The position numbers and the translations under genes were made by a program. A stretch of 5,871 nt of DNA from Opitutia bacterium (GTDB lineage Bacteria; Verrucomicrobiota; Verrucomicrobiia; Opitutales; Opitutaceae). The notes beneath the pieces were generated by a model. It was given only the letters and a program-made list of their open reading frames with translations. It did no database searches and had not been told where the DNA came from. Of this stretch, positions 1-5,870 are shown one piece after another. The stretch's first letter is position 1; every line of letters starts with the position of its first letter. The DNA lies in the NCBI GenBank assembly GCA_003157575.1, contig PMKA01000121.1, forward strand, positions 1 to 5,871. The letters are read 5' to 3'.

Positions 1-1751
1 GTCTTGAGGCCGAGGAAGTCCATCTTGAGCAGGCCGAGCTTGGACACCGCGCTCATGTCGTACTGAACGGTGACATCGCCCTCCTGCAGGGTGAGCGGCA
101 CATACTCGTCGAGCGGCGTGTCGGTGATGATGATTCCGGCCGCGTGCTTGCCGGTGTTGCGCACCATGCCCTCAAGAACCCGCGCCTCCCCGACGATTTC
201 CTTTGCGAGGGGATTGCGGTCGATCTCGACGCGCAGCTCGGCGGATTTCTCGATGGCCTTGTCGAGCGTGATATTGAGATCGTCCGGGATCATCTTCGCG
301 AGGCGGTCAGCCTCCGCGTAGGGCAGGTTGTGGACGCGCGAGACGTCGCGGATCACCATCTTGGCGCCGAGCGTGCCGTAGGTGATGATGTTGGCGACGC
401 AGGCATCGCCGTATTTCTTCCGCACATAATCGATGACCTCGCCGCGTCGCCGCATGCAAAAGTCGATGTCGAAGTCGGGCGGCGAAACGCGCTCCGGGTT
501 GAGAAAACGCTCGAAGAGGAGCTTGAAGCGGATCGGATCGAGGTTGGTGATGCCGAGCAGATAGGCGACGATGCTCCCGGCTCCCGAACCGCGTCCGGGG
601 CCGACGGGAATCCCCTGCTGTTTGGCCCAGTGGATGAAGTCCCACACCACGAGAAAATAGTCGGTGTAGCCGGTTTGCGCGATGATCGAGAGCTCGTATT
701 CGGTGCGCTCGCACAGATCCCCGGCTGTGTGGTCGTGAGGAAGGCGGATTGTCGAGCCCGGAAGGACCGCCTTGTTTTCGTAGTCGACCCCGTAGCGGCG
801 CCGGAGCCCCTCGATGCAGAGTTGTTTCAGGAAGCCCGGCAGGTCGGTCTTGATCTCCGGCGGAAGAGGGTAGCGCGGATAGCGCTCGGAACCCTTTGGA
901 AACGGGATCTTCAGGTCGCACATCTCGGCAACCGCCTGTGTGTTTCCAACGGCCCCGGGAATCTCGGCAAACAGCTGCTCCATCTCCTCCCGCGATTTCA
1001 GGTAGAACTGCCTGCTGTCAAAACGCATCCGGTCGGTGTCGGCGAGCTTCGACCCGGTCTGTATGCAGAGGAGTGCGTCGTGGGGGCCGGCATCCTCCGC
1101 GCGCACGTAGTGGACGTCGTTCGTGCAGACGACCTTGAGATTGAACTCCCGTGCCAGCTTGAGGAGATCGGGCGCAATCTGGCGCTGGGGAGCGAGCCCG
1201 TGATCCTGGATTTCGACAAAAAAATTCTCCCGTCCGTAGATGTCCACGAAGCGGCCGGTCGCCTTCCGTGCGTCGTCGTAGCGGCCGCGGAGCAGACGCT
1301 GCGGGACGACGGCGGCCAGGCAGCCGGTGAATGCGATGAGCCCCGCGGAATATTTCGCGAGCGTTTCGAAATCGGCGCGGGGCCGGTAATAGAAGCCCCG
1401 GAGGTGGGCGTCGGAAACGAGCTTCAGGAGATTCTGGTAGCCGGTCTGGTTGCGCGCCAGCAGGCCCATGTGGAAGATCGACTTCCCCTCGTCGCTCCTG
1501 CCCGTCCGTTCGAGCCGCGAGCCTTCGGTGAGATAGATCTCGCAGCCGATCAGCGGCTTGATGCCGTGGGCTTTCGCCTGGTTGTAGAAGTCGATCGCGC
1601 CAAACAGGTTCCCATGATCCGTAAGGGCGAGCGCATTCATGCCGAGCGCGACCGCCCGGTCCATCAGCGTGTCGATGCGGCAGGCGCCATCGAGGAGGCT
1701 GTAGTCGGTGTGAACGTGAAGATGGACGAAACTGGTGTCGGCGGACGGCAC
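1..1751 (-). CDS. dnaE: DNA polymerase III alpha subunit, N-terminal half (runs off left edge)
   Basis: This is the catalytic subunit of the replicative DNA polymerase. 583 full codons are present from a GTG at 1751. The PHP domain comes first (about residues 8-280): HLHVH at 10-14, TDH at 44-46, GCE at 69-71, H94 and the NDVHY motif with D212 and H214, all matching the metal-binding PHP positions that E. coli DnaE has partly lost. The family C polymerase palm follows: PGRGSGAGS at 385-393, PDFDIDF with D426, D428 and D430, then KMDFLGL with D578, equivalent to the third catalytic Asp of E. coli (D555). The fingers, beta-binding and OB regions lie beyond the left edge. The GTG start puts FVHLHVH at residue 8, as is usual; a TTG at 1787 in the same frame would add 12 residues. 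An in-frame TAG lies further upstream, no ATG is available, and neither start has a clear Shine-Dalgarno sequence. The reading frame is uninterrupted. The family is certain; the start is less so. Confidence 0.97.
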   Translation of the reverse strand, partial: MPSADTSFVHLHVHTDYSLLDGACRIDTLMDRAVALGMNALALTDHGNLFGAIDFYNQAKAHGIKPLIGCEIYLTEGSRLERTGRSDEGKSIFHMGLLARNQTGYQNLLKLVSDAHLRGFYYRPRADFETLAKYSAGLIAFTGCLAAVVPQRLLRGRYDDARKATGRFVDIYGRENFFVEIQDHGLAPQRQIAPDLLKLAREFNLKVVCTNDVHYVRAEDAGPHDALLCIQTGSKLADTDRMRFDSRQFYLKSREEMEQLFAEIPGAVGNTQAVAEMCDLKIPFPKGSERYPRYPLPPEIKTDLPGFLKQLCIEGLRRRYGVDYENKAVLPGSTIRLPHDHTAGDLCERTEYELSIIAQTGYTDYFLVVWDFIHWAKQQGIPVGPGRGSGAGSIVAYLLGITNLDPIRFKLLFERFLNPERVSPPDFDIDFCMRRRGEVIDYVRKKYGDACVANIITYGTLGAKMVIRDVSRVHNLPYAEADRLAKMIPDDLNITLDKAIEKSAELRVEIDRNPLAKEIVGEARVLEGMVRNTGKHAAGIIITDTPLDEYVPLTLQEGDVTVQYDMSAVSKLGLLKMDFLGLK

Positions 1752-1864
1752 AGCGGGCCAGCCAAGACCGCGCGGGGAAATGTTCAAGGCAGGAGTTTGC
1801 GGTGATCCTGGAGCAGGTTCGGGTTGGACAAGTGGCGGGAGTCCAGGCTAGCGTTTCCCGAGGA

Positions 1865-1900
1865 GTCCGGGAATCCCCCCGGCTGTCCGAACTCCCGGAC
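1865..1900. repeat. 8-bp inverted repeat in the dnaE/thioredoxin divergent spacer
   Basis: GTCCGGGA at 1865-1872 is repeated in perfect inversion as TCCCGGAC at 1893-1900, separated by 20 nt. An overlapping smaller hairpin pairs TTCCCG (1855-1860) with CGGGAA (1868-1873), so alternative structures are possible. The element lies about 100 nt upstream of both divergent starts, where promoters and operators are expected. No convincing -35/-10 pair could be assigned on either strand. It could be an operator, a leader hairpin, or chance in GC-rich DNA. Confidence 0.4.
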
Positions 1901-1998
1901 ATTCCCCAATCTTTTTGAACGAACACCAGCCTCCCGCCCTGGCGCCTTCGCAACCGGCGATCGTGTCCGCTCGGGTCAATGACTCACCTCACTTCACC

Positions 1999-2667
1999 AT
2001 GAAAATCGCCATTTTGGCGCTGTCATCCCTGCTTGGAACGTGCGCATTCGCCGCGAAGATCGGCGATTCCTACGACCAGGTGCTCGCGGAGAAGGGCAAG
2101 CCCGCGAGCCAGGTGGTCGCCGGGAACCTGTGCATTCTCAACTACGCGGACGGCAGCATCCGCTTGAAGGACAATGTCGTCGTGGAGATCAAATCGGTGG
2201 AGGCCGCGCGGGGACCGCTCACCCGGACGGTCCCCGTTGCAGCCGTCCGGAGCAAGGCGGGGCCGGCGGCTGCGGCTTCGGCCGTGGCTTCGAATTCGGA
2301 TTGGAACACCGATTATCGTTCGGCCCTGGCCCTGGCCGAGTCGGAGCGGCGTTACGTGTTTCTGTTTTTCACCGGTTCCGACTGGTGCGGCTGGTGCAAG
2401 CGCCTCGACGATGAGATCCTGTCGACGCAGGAATTCAAGAGTCACGCGGCGGAAAAGTTGATATTGGTGAAGCTGGATTTCCCGAGGCATACGGCGCAAA
2501 GCGAGGAGCTGCGGAGGCAGAACGGAGCCCTTGCGCGCCAGTATCGGATTTCGGGATACCCGACCGTGATCATCCTCGATCCGACGGGCCGGGCGGTGAA
2601 ATCGCTTGGGTATCAGGAGGGCGGCCCGGGACCGTTCATTGAGGCGCTGCGCTCGGTGGAACAGTGA
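1999..2667 (+). CDS. Exported thioredoxin-fold protein with WCGWCK active site
   Basis: The 222-residue product begins with a short Sec-type signal peptide (MKIAILALSS, hydrophobic to about residue 16) with a likely cut after CAFA at 18, so it should act outside the cytoplasm. Residues 19-68 form a small module with the pattern GDSYDQVLAEKGKP and a LNYADGSIRLKDNVVVEI strand pair, loosely like SmpA/OmlA-type or related lipoprotein modules. An Ala/Ser-rich linker (about 75-100) follows. Residues 102-220 are a thioredoxin domain: FLFFTGSDWCGWCK with the redox pair C130 and C133, then SGYPT with the expected cis-proline P188. WCGWC proteins of the thioredoxin_7-like group are thiol reductases or disulfide handlers; the client is unknown. 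The frame is open upstream to a TTG at 1915, but ATG 1999 is preferred because it begins the signal peptide. There is no evident Shine-Dalgarno sequence. It is transcribed alone, divergent from dnaE and convergent with the GH28-like gene. Confidence 0.88.
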   Translation: MKIAILALSSLLGTCAFAAKIGDSYDQVLAEKGKPASQVVAGNLCILNYADGSIRLKDNVVVEIKSVEAARGPLTRTVPVAAVRSKAGPAAAASAVASNSDWNTDYRSALALAESERRYVFLFFTGSDWCGWCKRLDDEILSTQEFKSHAAEKLILVKLDFPRHTAQSEELRRQNGALARQYRISGYPTVIILDPTGRAVKSLGYQEGGPGPFIEALRSVEQ

Positions 2668-2669
2668 AG

Positions 2670-2700
2670 GGGCGGCTTTGAGAACGCCCGGTCTCCGCCC
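2670..2700. terminator. Hairpin just after the thioredoxin stop codon (possible terminator)
   Basis: GGGCGG at 2670-2675 can pair with CCGCCC at 2695-2700. Alternatively GGGCG (2670-2674) pairs with CGCCC (2685-2689), with TT/AA adding to the stem. It begins 2 nt after the TGA and sits between two convergent genes. There is no T-tract, so if it ends transcription it is not a standard intrinsic terminator. It resembles the hairpin after the primase-like gene at 5572-5590. Confidence 0.35.
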
Positions 2701-2715
2701 GGGGCGACCGATAGG

Positions 2716-2734
2716 CCGCGCGCAATGGGCGCGG
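2716..2734. terminator. Second GC hairpin in the convergent spacer
   Basis: CCGCGC at 2716-2721 and GCGCGG at 2729-2734 form a perfect 6-bp stem with a 7-nt loop. It lies 12 nt beyond the stop codon of the minus-strand GH28-like gene and could serve either convergent transcript. It has no T-tract on either strand. GC-rich DNA produces such stems easily, so the call is weak. Confidence 0.3.
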
Positions 2735-2745
2735 TAGCGAACGGT

Positions 2746-4161
2746 TCACGGGAGTTTCGGGAGGGCGGCCGGCGCGCCGCCCGGAGCCCATATCACGTCT
2801 TCGACAAAAGGCGTGACGTCGCGGGCCGGGGCGCCGTCGGACCGGGAATGGATGTCGCGCACGAACAGCTCCCGTACCTCCGCGGCATACAGCCACGGTA
2901 TCCGTTTCTCCGCGTCGAGAGCCGGCCGCGTCGGCGCCGGCTGGACATCGACGAAACGGCCGTACAGGGGGCGGTTGAGACCGTACCGGATCGTCAGGTC
3001 CCAGTCCTGCAGCGCAATGTTGCTGATGCTGTAGCGGCTGCCGACAACGACGATGCTGTTGTCGGAGCAGGCGCGGATGTGGGAGAAGGAAACGCCGGAG
3101 ATGCGTCCGGAGCCGGACGTTGCGATCAACAGGGGTTCGCCTTTCCCCCACCATTCGCCGCAGACGATGCGCGTGTCCATGACCACGTTGGAGACCTGGA
3201 CGTTCTCCACCCAGCCCCCGTCGCCCGCCTGGATCGCGAACCCCCGGTTGCTGTCGGAGATGACGAGATTGCTGAACACGGCGTTGCGGATCTTGCTCGC
3301 GAGATGGCCCAGGCGGACCGCGGCCGATTTCGCCTGGAGCGAGCAATTGGTCACGACGATGCGCTCGCAGATGCCGTCCCAATTGGTGATTCCGGAGAAT
3401 GCCAGGCAGTCGTCTCCGGTGCGGATGATGCAGTCCGACACCACGATGTCCTGGCTGCTGCAGAAATGGATGCCGTCGTTGTTGGGCACGACGGGGTTGT
3501 TGTCGATGAGCAGGTGATCGATCCGGATGTCGCGGCTGCTGTTGATCGATATGGTCCAGCAGGGGGCGTTGCGGACGGTGATGTCGTCCAGGCGCAGGTT
3601 CCGGCAGTTCTGGAAGAAGATCGGCTGGCTGGGGCGTTCGGCGGGCTGGACCACGCACTCCTTAAGCTGGCGGGCGCTGAGCAGCGCGGCCTCCGCGGCA
3701 GGAAGCGCCGGTCTCGGCCGGTCCCAGTGCATGAAAGGCCGGTCGTTGAGGTCGATGACGCCGCCGCCGGTGATGCGGACGTCGCTCTGGTCGATCGCGT
3801 AGATGAGGGACGTGGTCTCTCTCATTTCATTGTGCTTGAAACCGTTGTCGCGATAGTCCTTCAGGTCGCCGGATCCCAGCAGAACCGCCCCCGGCTCCAG
3901 CCGGAACACGATGTGGGATTTCAGCTCCAAAGTCCCCGAGCGATAGGTGCCGGCGGGGAGGCTCACCGTGCCGCCGCCCTGCGCCGCACAGGCGTCGATG
4001 GCCGCCTGGATGGCCCGGGTGTCCAGGGTCTTCCCGTCGCCGCTGGCTCCATAATCCGCGACCGAAAACTGGGTCCGCCCGGGAACCCCGGCCGCCGCCG
4101 TCAATCCAGTGAGCATGAGCGCCAGTCCAAGGCGCCCTGTGGATCGGATCAAGTGTTTCAT
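2746..4161 (-). CDS. Exported GH28/polygalacturonase-like right-handed beta-helix protein
   Basis: The product has 471 residues, near the usual GH28 length. A signal peptide covers about 1-24 (Arg/Lys-containing start, then LGLALMLTGLTAAA), so it is exported. The N-terminal pectinase signature follows at about 32-105: VADYGASGDGKTLDTRAIQ, an Ala/Cys helix, GGGTVSLPAGTY, then LKSHIVFRLEPGAVLLGS. The rest is beta-helix coils with many N-x-x-(I/V) turns. GH28 family positions: NND at 227-229 where NTD is usual, and GDDC at 249-252 with both Asp present. The GHG position reads SAA (279-281) and the RIK position reads AIQ (309-311), so the usual His, Arg and Lys are missing. A GEWWGKGEP segment at 335-343 is typical of GH28-like proteins. 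It may cleave a plant or algal uronate-containing polysaccharide; the substrate is unknown. ATG 4161 is chosen because it starts the signal peptide; an in-frame upstream extension to 4254 would overlap the divergent HAD gene. The Shine-Dalgarno sequence is weak at best. Confidence 0.87.
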   Translation of the reverse strand: MKHLIRSTGRLGLALMLTGLTAAAGVPGRTQFSVADYGASGDGKTLDTRAIQAAIDACAAQGGGTVSLPAGTYRSGTLELKSHIVFRLEPGAVLLGSGDLKDYRDNGFKHNEMRETTSLIYAIDQSDVRITGGGVIDLNDRPFMHWDRPRPALPAAEAALLSARQLKECVVQPAERPSQPIFFQNCRNLRLDDITVRNAPCWTISINSSRDIRIDHLLIDNNPVVPNNDGIHFCSSQDIVVSDCIIRTGDDCLAFSGITNWDGICERIVVTNCSLQAKSAAVRLGHLASKIRNAVFSNLVISDSNRGFAIQAGDGGWVENVQVSNVVMDTRIVCGEWWGKGEPLLIATSGSGRISGVSFSHIRACSDNSIVVVGSRYSISNIALQDWDLTIRYGLNRPLYGRFVDVQPAPTRPALDAEKRIPWLYAAEVRELFVRDIHSRSDGAPARDVTPFVEDVIWAPGGAPAALPKLP

Positions 4162-4235
4162 GAGTCCACTCAATGCCACTGCGAAGCCGCAGGCAATGAT
4201 TGAACAGGCCCGCCAATTCTGTCGCTCTGGATGGC
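4162..4235. promoter_or_regulatory. Divergent spacer between the GH28-like gene and the HAD-AEP operon
   Basis: This 74-nt gap must hold start signals for both divergent genes, or the signals lie inside their 5' ends. It contains a 5-bp perfect hairpin, CTGCG (4179-4183) with CGCAG (4188-4192) around a 4-nt loop, which would sit in the 5' leader of the minus-strand GH28-like mRNA. A TTGAAC at 4200-4205 resembles a -35 box for the plus strand but has no matching -10 at the right distance. No promoter is therefore assigned with confidence. Confidence 0.35.
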
Positions 4236-4823
4236 ATGGGAACCGTGCCGACAAGGACCATCGCCGTCGATCTGGACGACACGCTCAACGATTTCACGGA
4301 GACGCTCCGCCACGGCCGGTTTCCCTACGACGCGGGCCACGGCCTGTCCCCGGAGACGTTCGGCCGCTATCTGGAGTGCGTCCGCAACGACGAGCCCGGG
4401 GCCGGCGACCTGCTCAGCACCGAGTATTCGTTCTTTCGATACAAGATCCACGTGGAGTGCTACCGGCGGGCGCGTGCGCGGCCCGACGGCGTCGGGTTCA
4501 TGCAGTGGCTCAGGAGCAACGGCTGGCGGATCGTCATCTGCACACAGCGGGATCTCCGCAGGGCGAACGGCTGCACGAGGGCCTGGCTGGAGGAGAACGG
4601 CATACCGTTCGACCACCTGTTCATGGCCTTCAACAAGATCGTGTTCTGCAAGGCCTGGGGCATAGGCCGCCTGGTCGACGACGATCCGTTCAACATCGCC
4701 CACGGCGCGGAATACGGCGTCGACGTCTGCTATCCGGTCATGGAGAAGCACCGCTCGCTGCCAGCCGGCGCAGGACGGGGGTTCCGGACTTTCGAGGAGG
4801 TGAAACAATGGATCCAAGAGTAG
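4236..4823 (+). CDS. HAD-superfamily phosphatase, 5'-nucleotidase-like
   Basis: The 195-residue cytoplasmic protein shows all four HAD motifs. Motif I is IAVDLDDTLNDF with nucleophile D12 and general acid/base D14. Motif II is IVICTQR with T103. The motif III lysine is K134 or K139 in NKIVFCKAWGI. Motif IV is LVDDDPFNI with D148 and D149. The region between motifs I and II (about 20-90) is a helical cap. The spacing and the K-x(4)-K...VDD(D/S)PxNI pattern resemble small HAD nucleotidases (the cytosolic deoxyribonucleotidase/YqfW-like group), so a nucleoside monophosphate or another small phosphate ester is a likely substrate; the exact one cannot be told. ATG 4236 is preferred. A GTG at 4245 would drop three residues, and an in-frame TTG at 4200 would add 12. 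No strong Shine-Dalgarno sequence is seen. Its last 16 nt overlap the next gene, so the two are probably co-translated. Confidence 0.85.
   Translation: MGTVPTRTIAVDLDDTLNDFTETLRHGRFPYDAGHGLSPETFGRYLECVRNDEPGAGDLLSTEYSFFRYKIHVECYRRARARPDGVGFMQWLRSNGWRIVICTQRDLRRANGCTRAWLEENGIPFDHLFMAFNKIVFCKAWGIGRLVDDDPFNIAHGAEYGVDVCYPVMEKHRSLPAGAGRGFRTFEEVKQWIQE
4795..4800 (+). promoter_or_regulatory. Strong Shine-Dalgarno for the primase-like gene, inside the HAD gene
   Basis: AGGAGG at 4795-4800 lies 7 nt before ATG 4808. It is the only near-perfect ribosome binding site in the window and fixes the start of the primase-like gene, although the frame is open far upstream (to 4109). It is encoded by the Phe-Glu-Glu-Val codons near the end of the HAD gene. 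Confidence 0.85.
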
Positions 4824-5560
4824 AATTGCTGAAGGGTTTCTCCCGCGGGTTCATCCCGGGCACGGCGAAGATCGAGACCGAGCGGTTCGGCTTTCCCTTC
4901 CTGGACGAGCTTCTTTCCGGCGGCGCATGCCTCGAATACGGGGAGCTCACCTCCACGCGCCTGCTCCACAAGTTCAAGCTGGTCGACATCCCCGCCGGCC
5001 GGATGGACGAGCTGCTCCAGCTGCACGTGGACAAGGCGTGCAACGTCTGCCGCTATTTCGACGCGACGGCAAACGACGTGTTTTGCTTCAACCTGGACAA
5101 CAACCACAAGACCGACAACACGGCGGCGATTCCGGAGATGGACCTCGCCATCCGCTCGCTCGGAGGCTGCCTCCGGGACCTGGGGTGCGAGCCTCTGATC
5201 ATCGCAAGCGGGCGCGGATATCACGTCTGGTGCAGGCTGGAGGAGCGCGTGGAAAACGGGCGGCTGTACGGCTTCATGCTCCGCGTTGCGGTCCGGACGC
5301 TGATGGCGTTTCACCAGAGCGGCCTCGACCACCAAAACATCAAGTTCAACTTCTATCCCGATGTGAAGGCCCACAATGTGGTTTCGCTGCGACTGTTCGG
5401 CTCGGAGCATGCGAAGAACAAGGTCTTCAGCCGGATACTCACGCCCGACGGACTGCTCGGCGAGGAGGCGTCCTGGAAATGCTTCGAGGATTTCATCCGG
5501 AACAAGACCCTCCCGCTCGCGAGGTTTCAGGCGGCGGAAGCGCTGGCTGCGGTCCAGTGA
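4808..5560 (+). CDS. Small archaeo-eukaryotic primase (AEP/PriS-like) domain protein
   Basis: The 250-residue protein has no signal peptide or membrane segment. It resembles the AEP catalytic core in motif order and spacing. A hydrophobic strand ends in VFCFNLDNNH (91-100), at the place of motif I (hhhDhD). PLIIASGRGYHVW (129-141) matches motif II with H139. FYPDVKAHNVVSLRLFGSEHAKNK (182-205) matches the motif III region of primase small subunits, with D185 and an analogue of the RLPGSLHxKTG signature. AEPs make primers or fill gaps in DNA; they include archaeal PriS, LigD polymerase domains and TOTE-type primases. The first motif I Asp is Asn (N95) here, and D97 is kept, so catalysis is uncertain. 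Cys residues at 41, 78, 81, 93, 121, 127, 142 and 225 could include a metal site (CNVC at 78-81). There is no helicase, ligase or PriCT-type domain. ATG 4808 follows a perfect Shine-Dalgarno sequence and overlaps the HAD gene by 16 nt. The family call rests on motifs read by eye; another nucleotidyltransferase-like fold is the alternative. Confidence 0.62.
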   Translation: MDPRVELLKGFSRGFIPGTAKIETERFGFPFLDELLSGGACLEYGELTSTRLLHKFKLVDIPAGRMDELLQLHVDKACNVCRYFDATANDVFCFNLDNNHKTDNTAAIPEMDLAIRSLGGCLRDLGCEPLIIASGRGYHVWCRLEERVENGRLYGFMLRVAVRTLMAFHQSGLDHQNIKFNFYPDVKAHNVVSLRLFGSEHAKNKVFSRILTPDGLLGEEASWKCFEDFIRNKTLPLARFQAAEALAAVQ

Positions 5561-5571
5561 CCGGGCGCACA

Positions 5572-5590
5572 GGGCGGTTGACGAACGCCC
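5572..5590 (+). terminator. Hairpin after the primase-like gene
   Basis: GGGCG at 5572-5576 pairs with CGCCC at 5586-5590. With one bulged G the stem extends by TT/AA to 7 bp around a GACG loop. It begins 12 nt after the TGA of the operon. No T-tract follows directly. It resembles the hairpin after the thioredoxin gene (2670-2689) in stem sequence and in the TT...AA inner pairs. Confidence 0.38.
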
Positions 5591-5632
5591 CGGATCGGTG
5601 GCGGACGCGATTCCGGATGCATCTTCCCCGGC

Positions 5633-5653
5633 CGCGGTCACGCGAGTTTTTTT
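5633..5653 (+). terminator. Short hairpin followed by seven T
   Basis: CGCG (5633-5636) and CGCG (5641-5644) form a 4-bp stem with a GTCA loop, followed after AG by seven T at 5647-5653. The T-run is the longest in the window and lies 87 nt after the operon's last stop, in the right orientation to end its transcript. The stem is short for an intrinsic terminator, so the call is tentative. Confidence 0.38.
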
Positions 5654-5845
5654 GAGCCTGCCCGTGCTTTCCAGAGGCCGGGAGCCCGCCAGGCTGCGTC
5701 CCGACAACCTCCTGATGGCAAAACCGTACCAGAAATCCCTGGAGAAAAATGCACGATATGTCCGGCGGGCATGCTGCTACGACGATTTCCTGCGGAAAAA
5801 GTCCCGCCAGAAAAAGAGCTGTCTTTGGATGCTTCTGCTTTCAGG

Positions 5846-5870
5846 AACAAACGGCGTCCGCCGTTTGTTT
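5846..5870 (+). terminator. Strong intrinsic-terminator-like inverted repeat at the right edge
   Basis: AACAAACGGC (5846-5855) and GCCGTTTGTT (5860-5869) are perfect inverse complements, giving a 10-bp stem with a GTCC loop, a GC-rich tip and an A/T-rich base ending in TTTGTTT. This is the usual form of a Rho-independent terminator. The plus orientation gives the better U-rich tail, but the symmetry would allow it to act in both directions. It could end a transcript from 5654-5845 or one coming from the right. Confidence 0.62.

Noticed and set aside
144..1805. Long open frame on the plus strand opposite dnaE (553 codons)
   Set aside because: It is a high-GC mirror of the dnaE codons: rich in Val, Asp, Arg and Ala, with no family motif, while the minus strand carries clear DnaE motifs throughout.
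1915..1998. Upstream TTG start for the thioredoxin gene
   Set aside because: It would place 28 polar, Pro-rich residues before a clear signal peptide that starts at ATG 1999.
2725..4203. Long open frame on the plus strand opposite the GH28-like gene (492 codons)
   Set aside because: It covers the whole GH28-like gene in antisense and shows only Asp/Val/Ala-rich low-information sequence; the minus-strand protein has signal peptide and family motifs.
4109..4807. N-terminal extension of the primase-like gene up to 4109
   Set aside because: The frame is open but runs out of frame through the HAD gene and is Arg/Pro-rich; the AGGAGG seven nt before ATG 4808 marks the true start.
4236..5560. Prophage or mobile-element origin of the HAD-primase pair
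   Set aside because: Small HAD nucleotidases and primases occur in phages, but no integrase, structural gene, attachment repeat or composition change is visible here.
4730..5707. Minus-strand open frame of 325 codons under the HAD and primase-like genes
   Set aside because: It is antisense to two genes with recognisable motifs and has no motif or ribosome site of its own.
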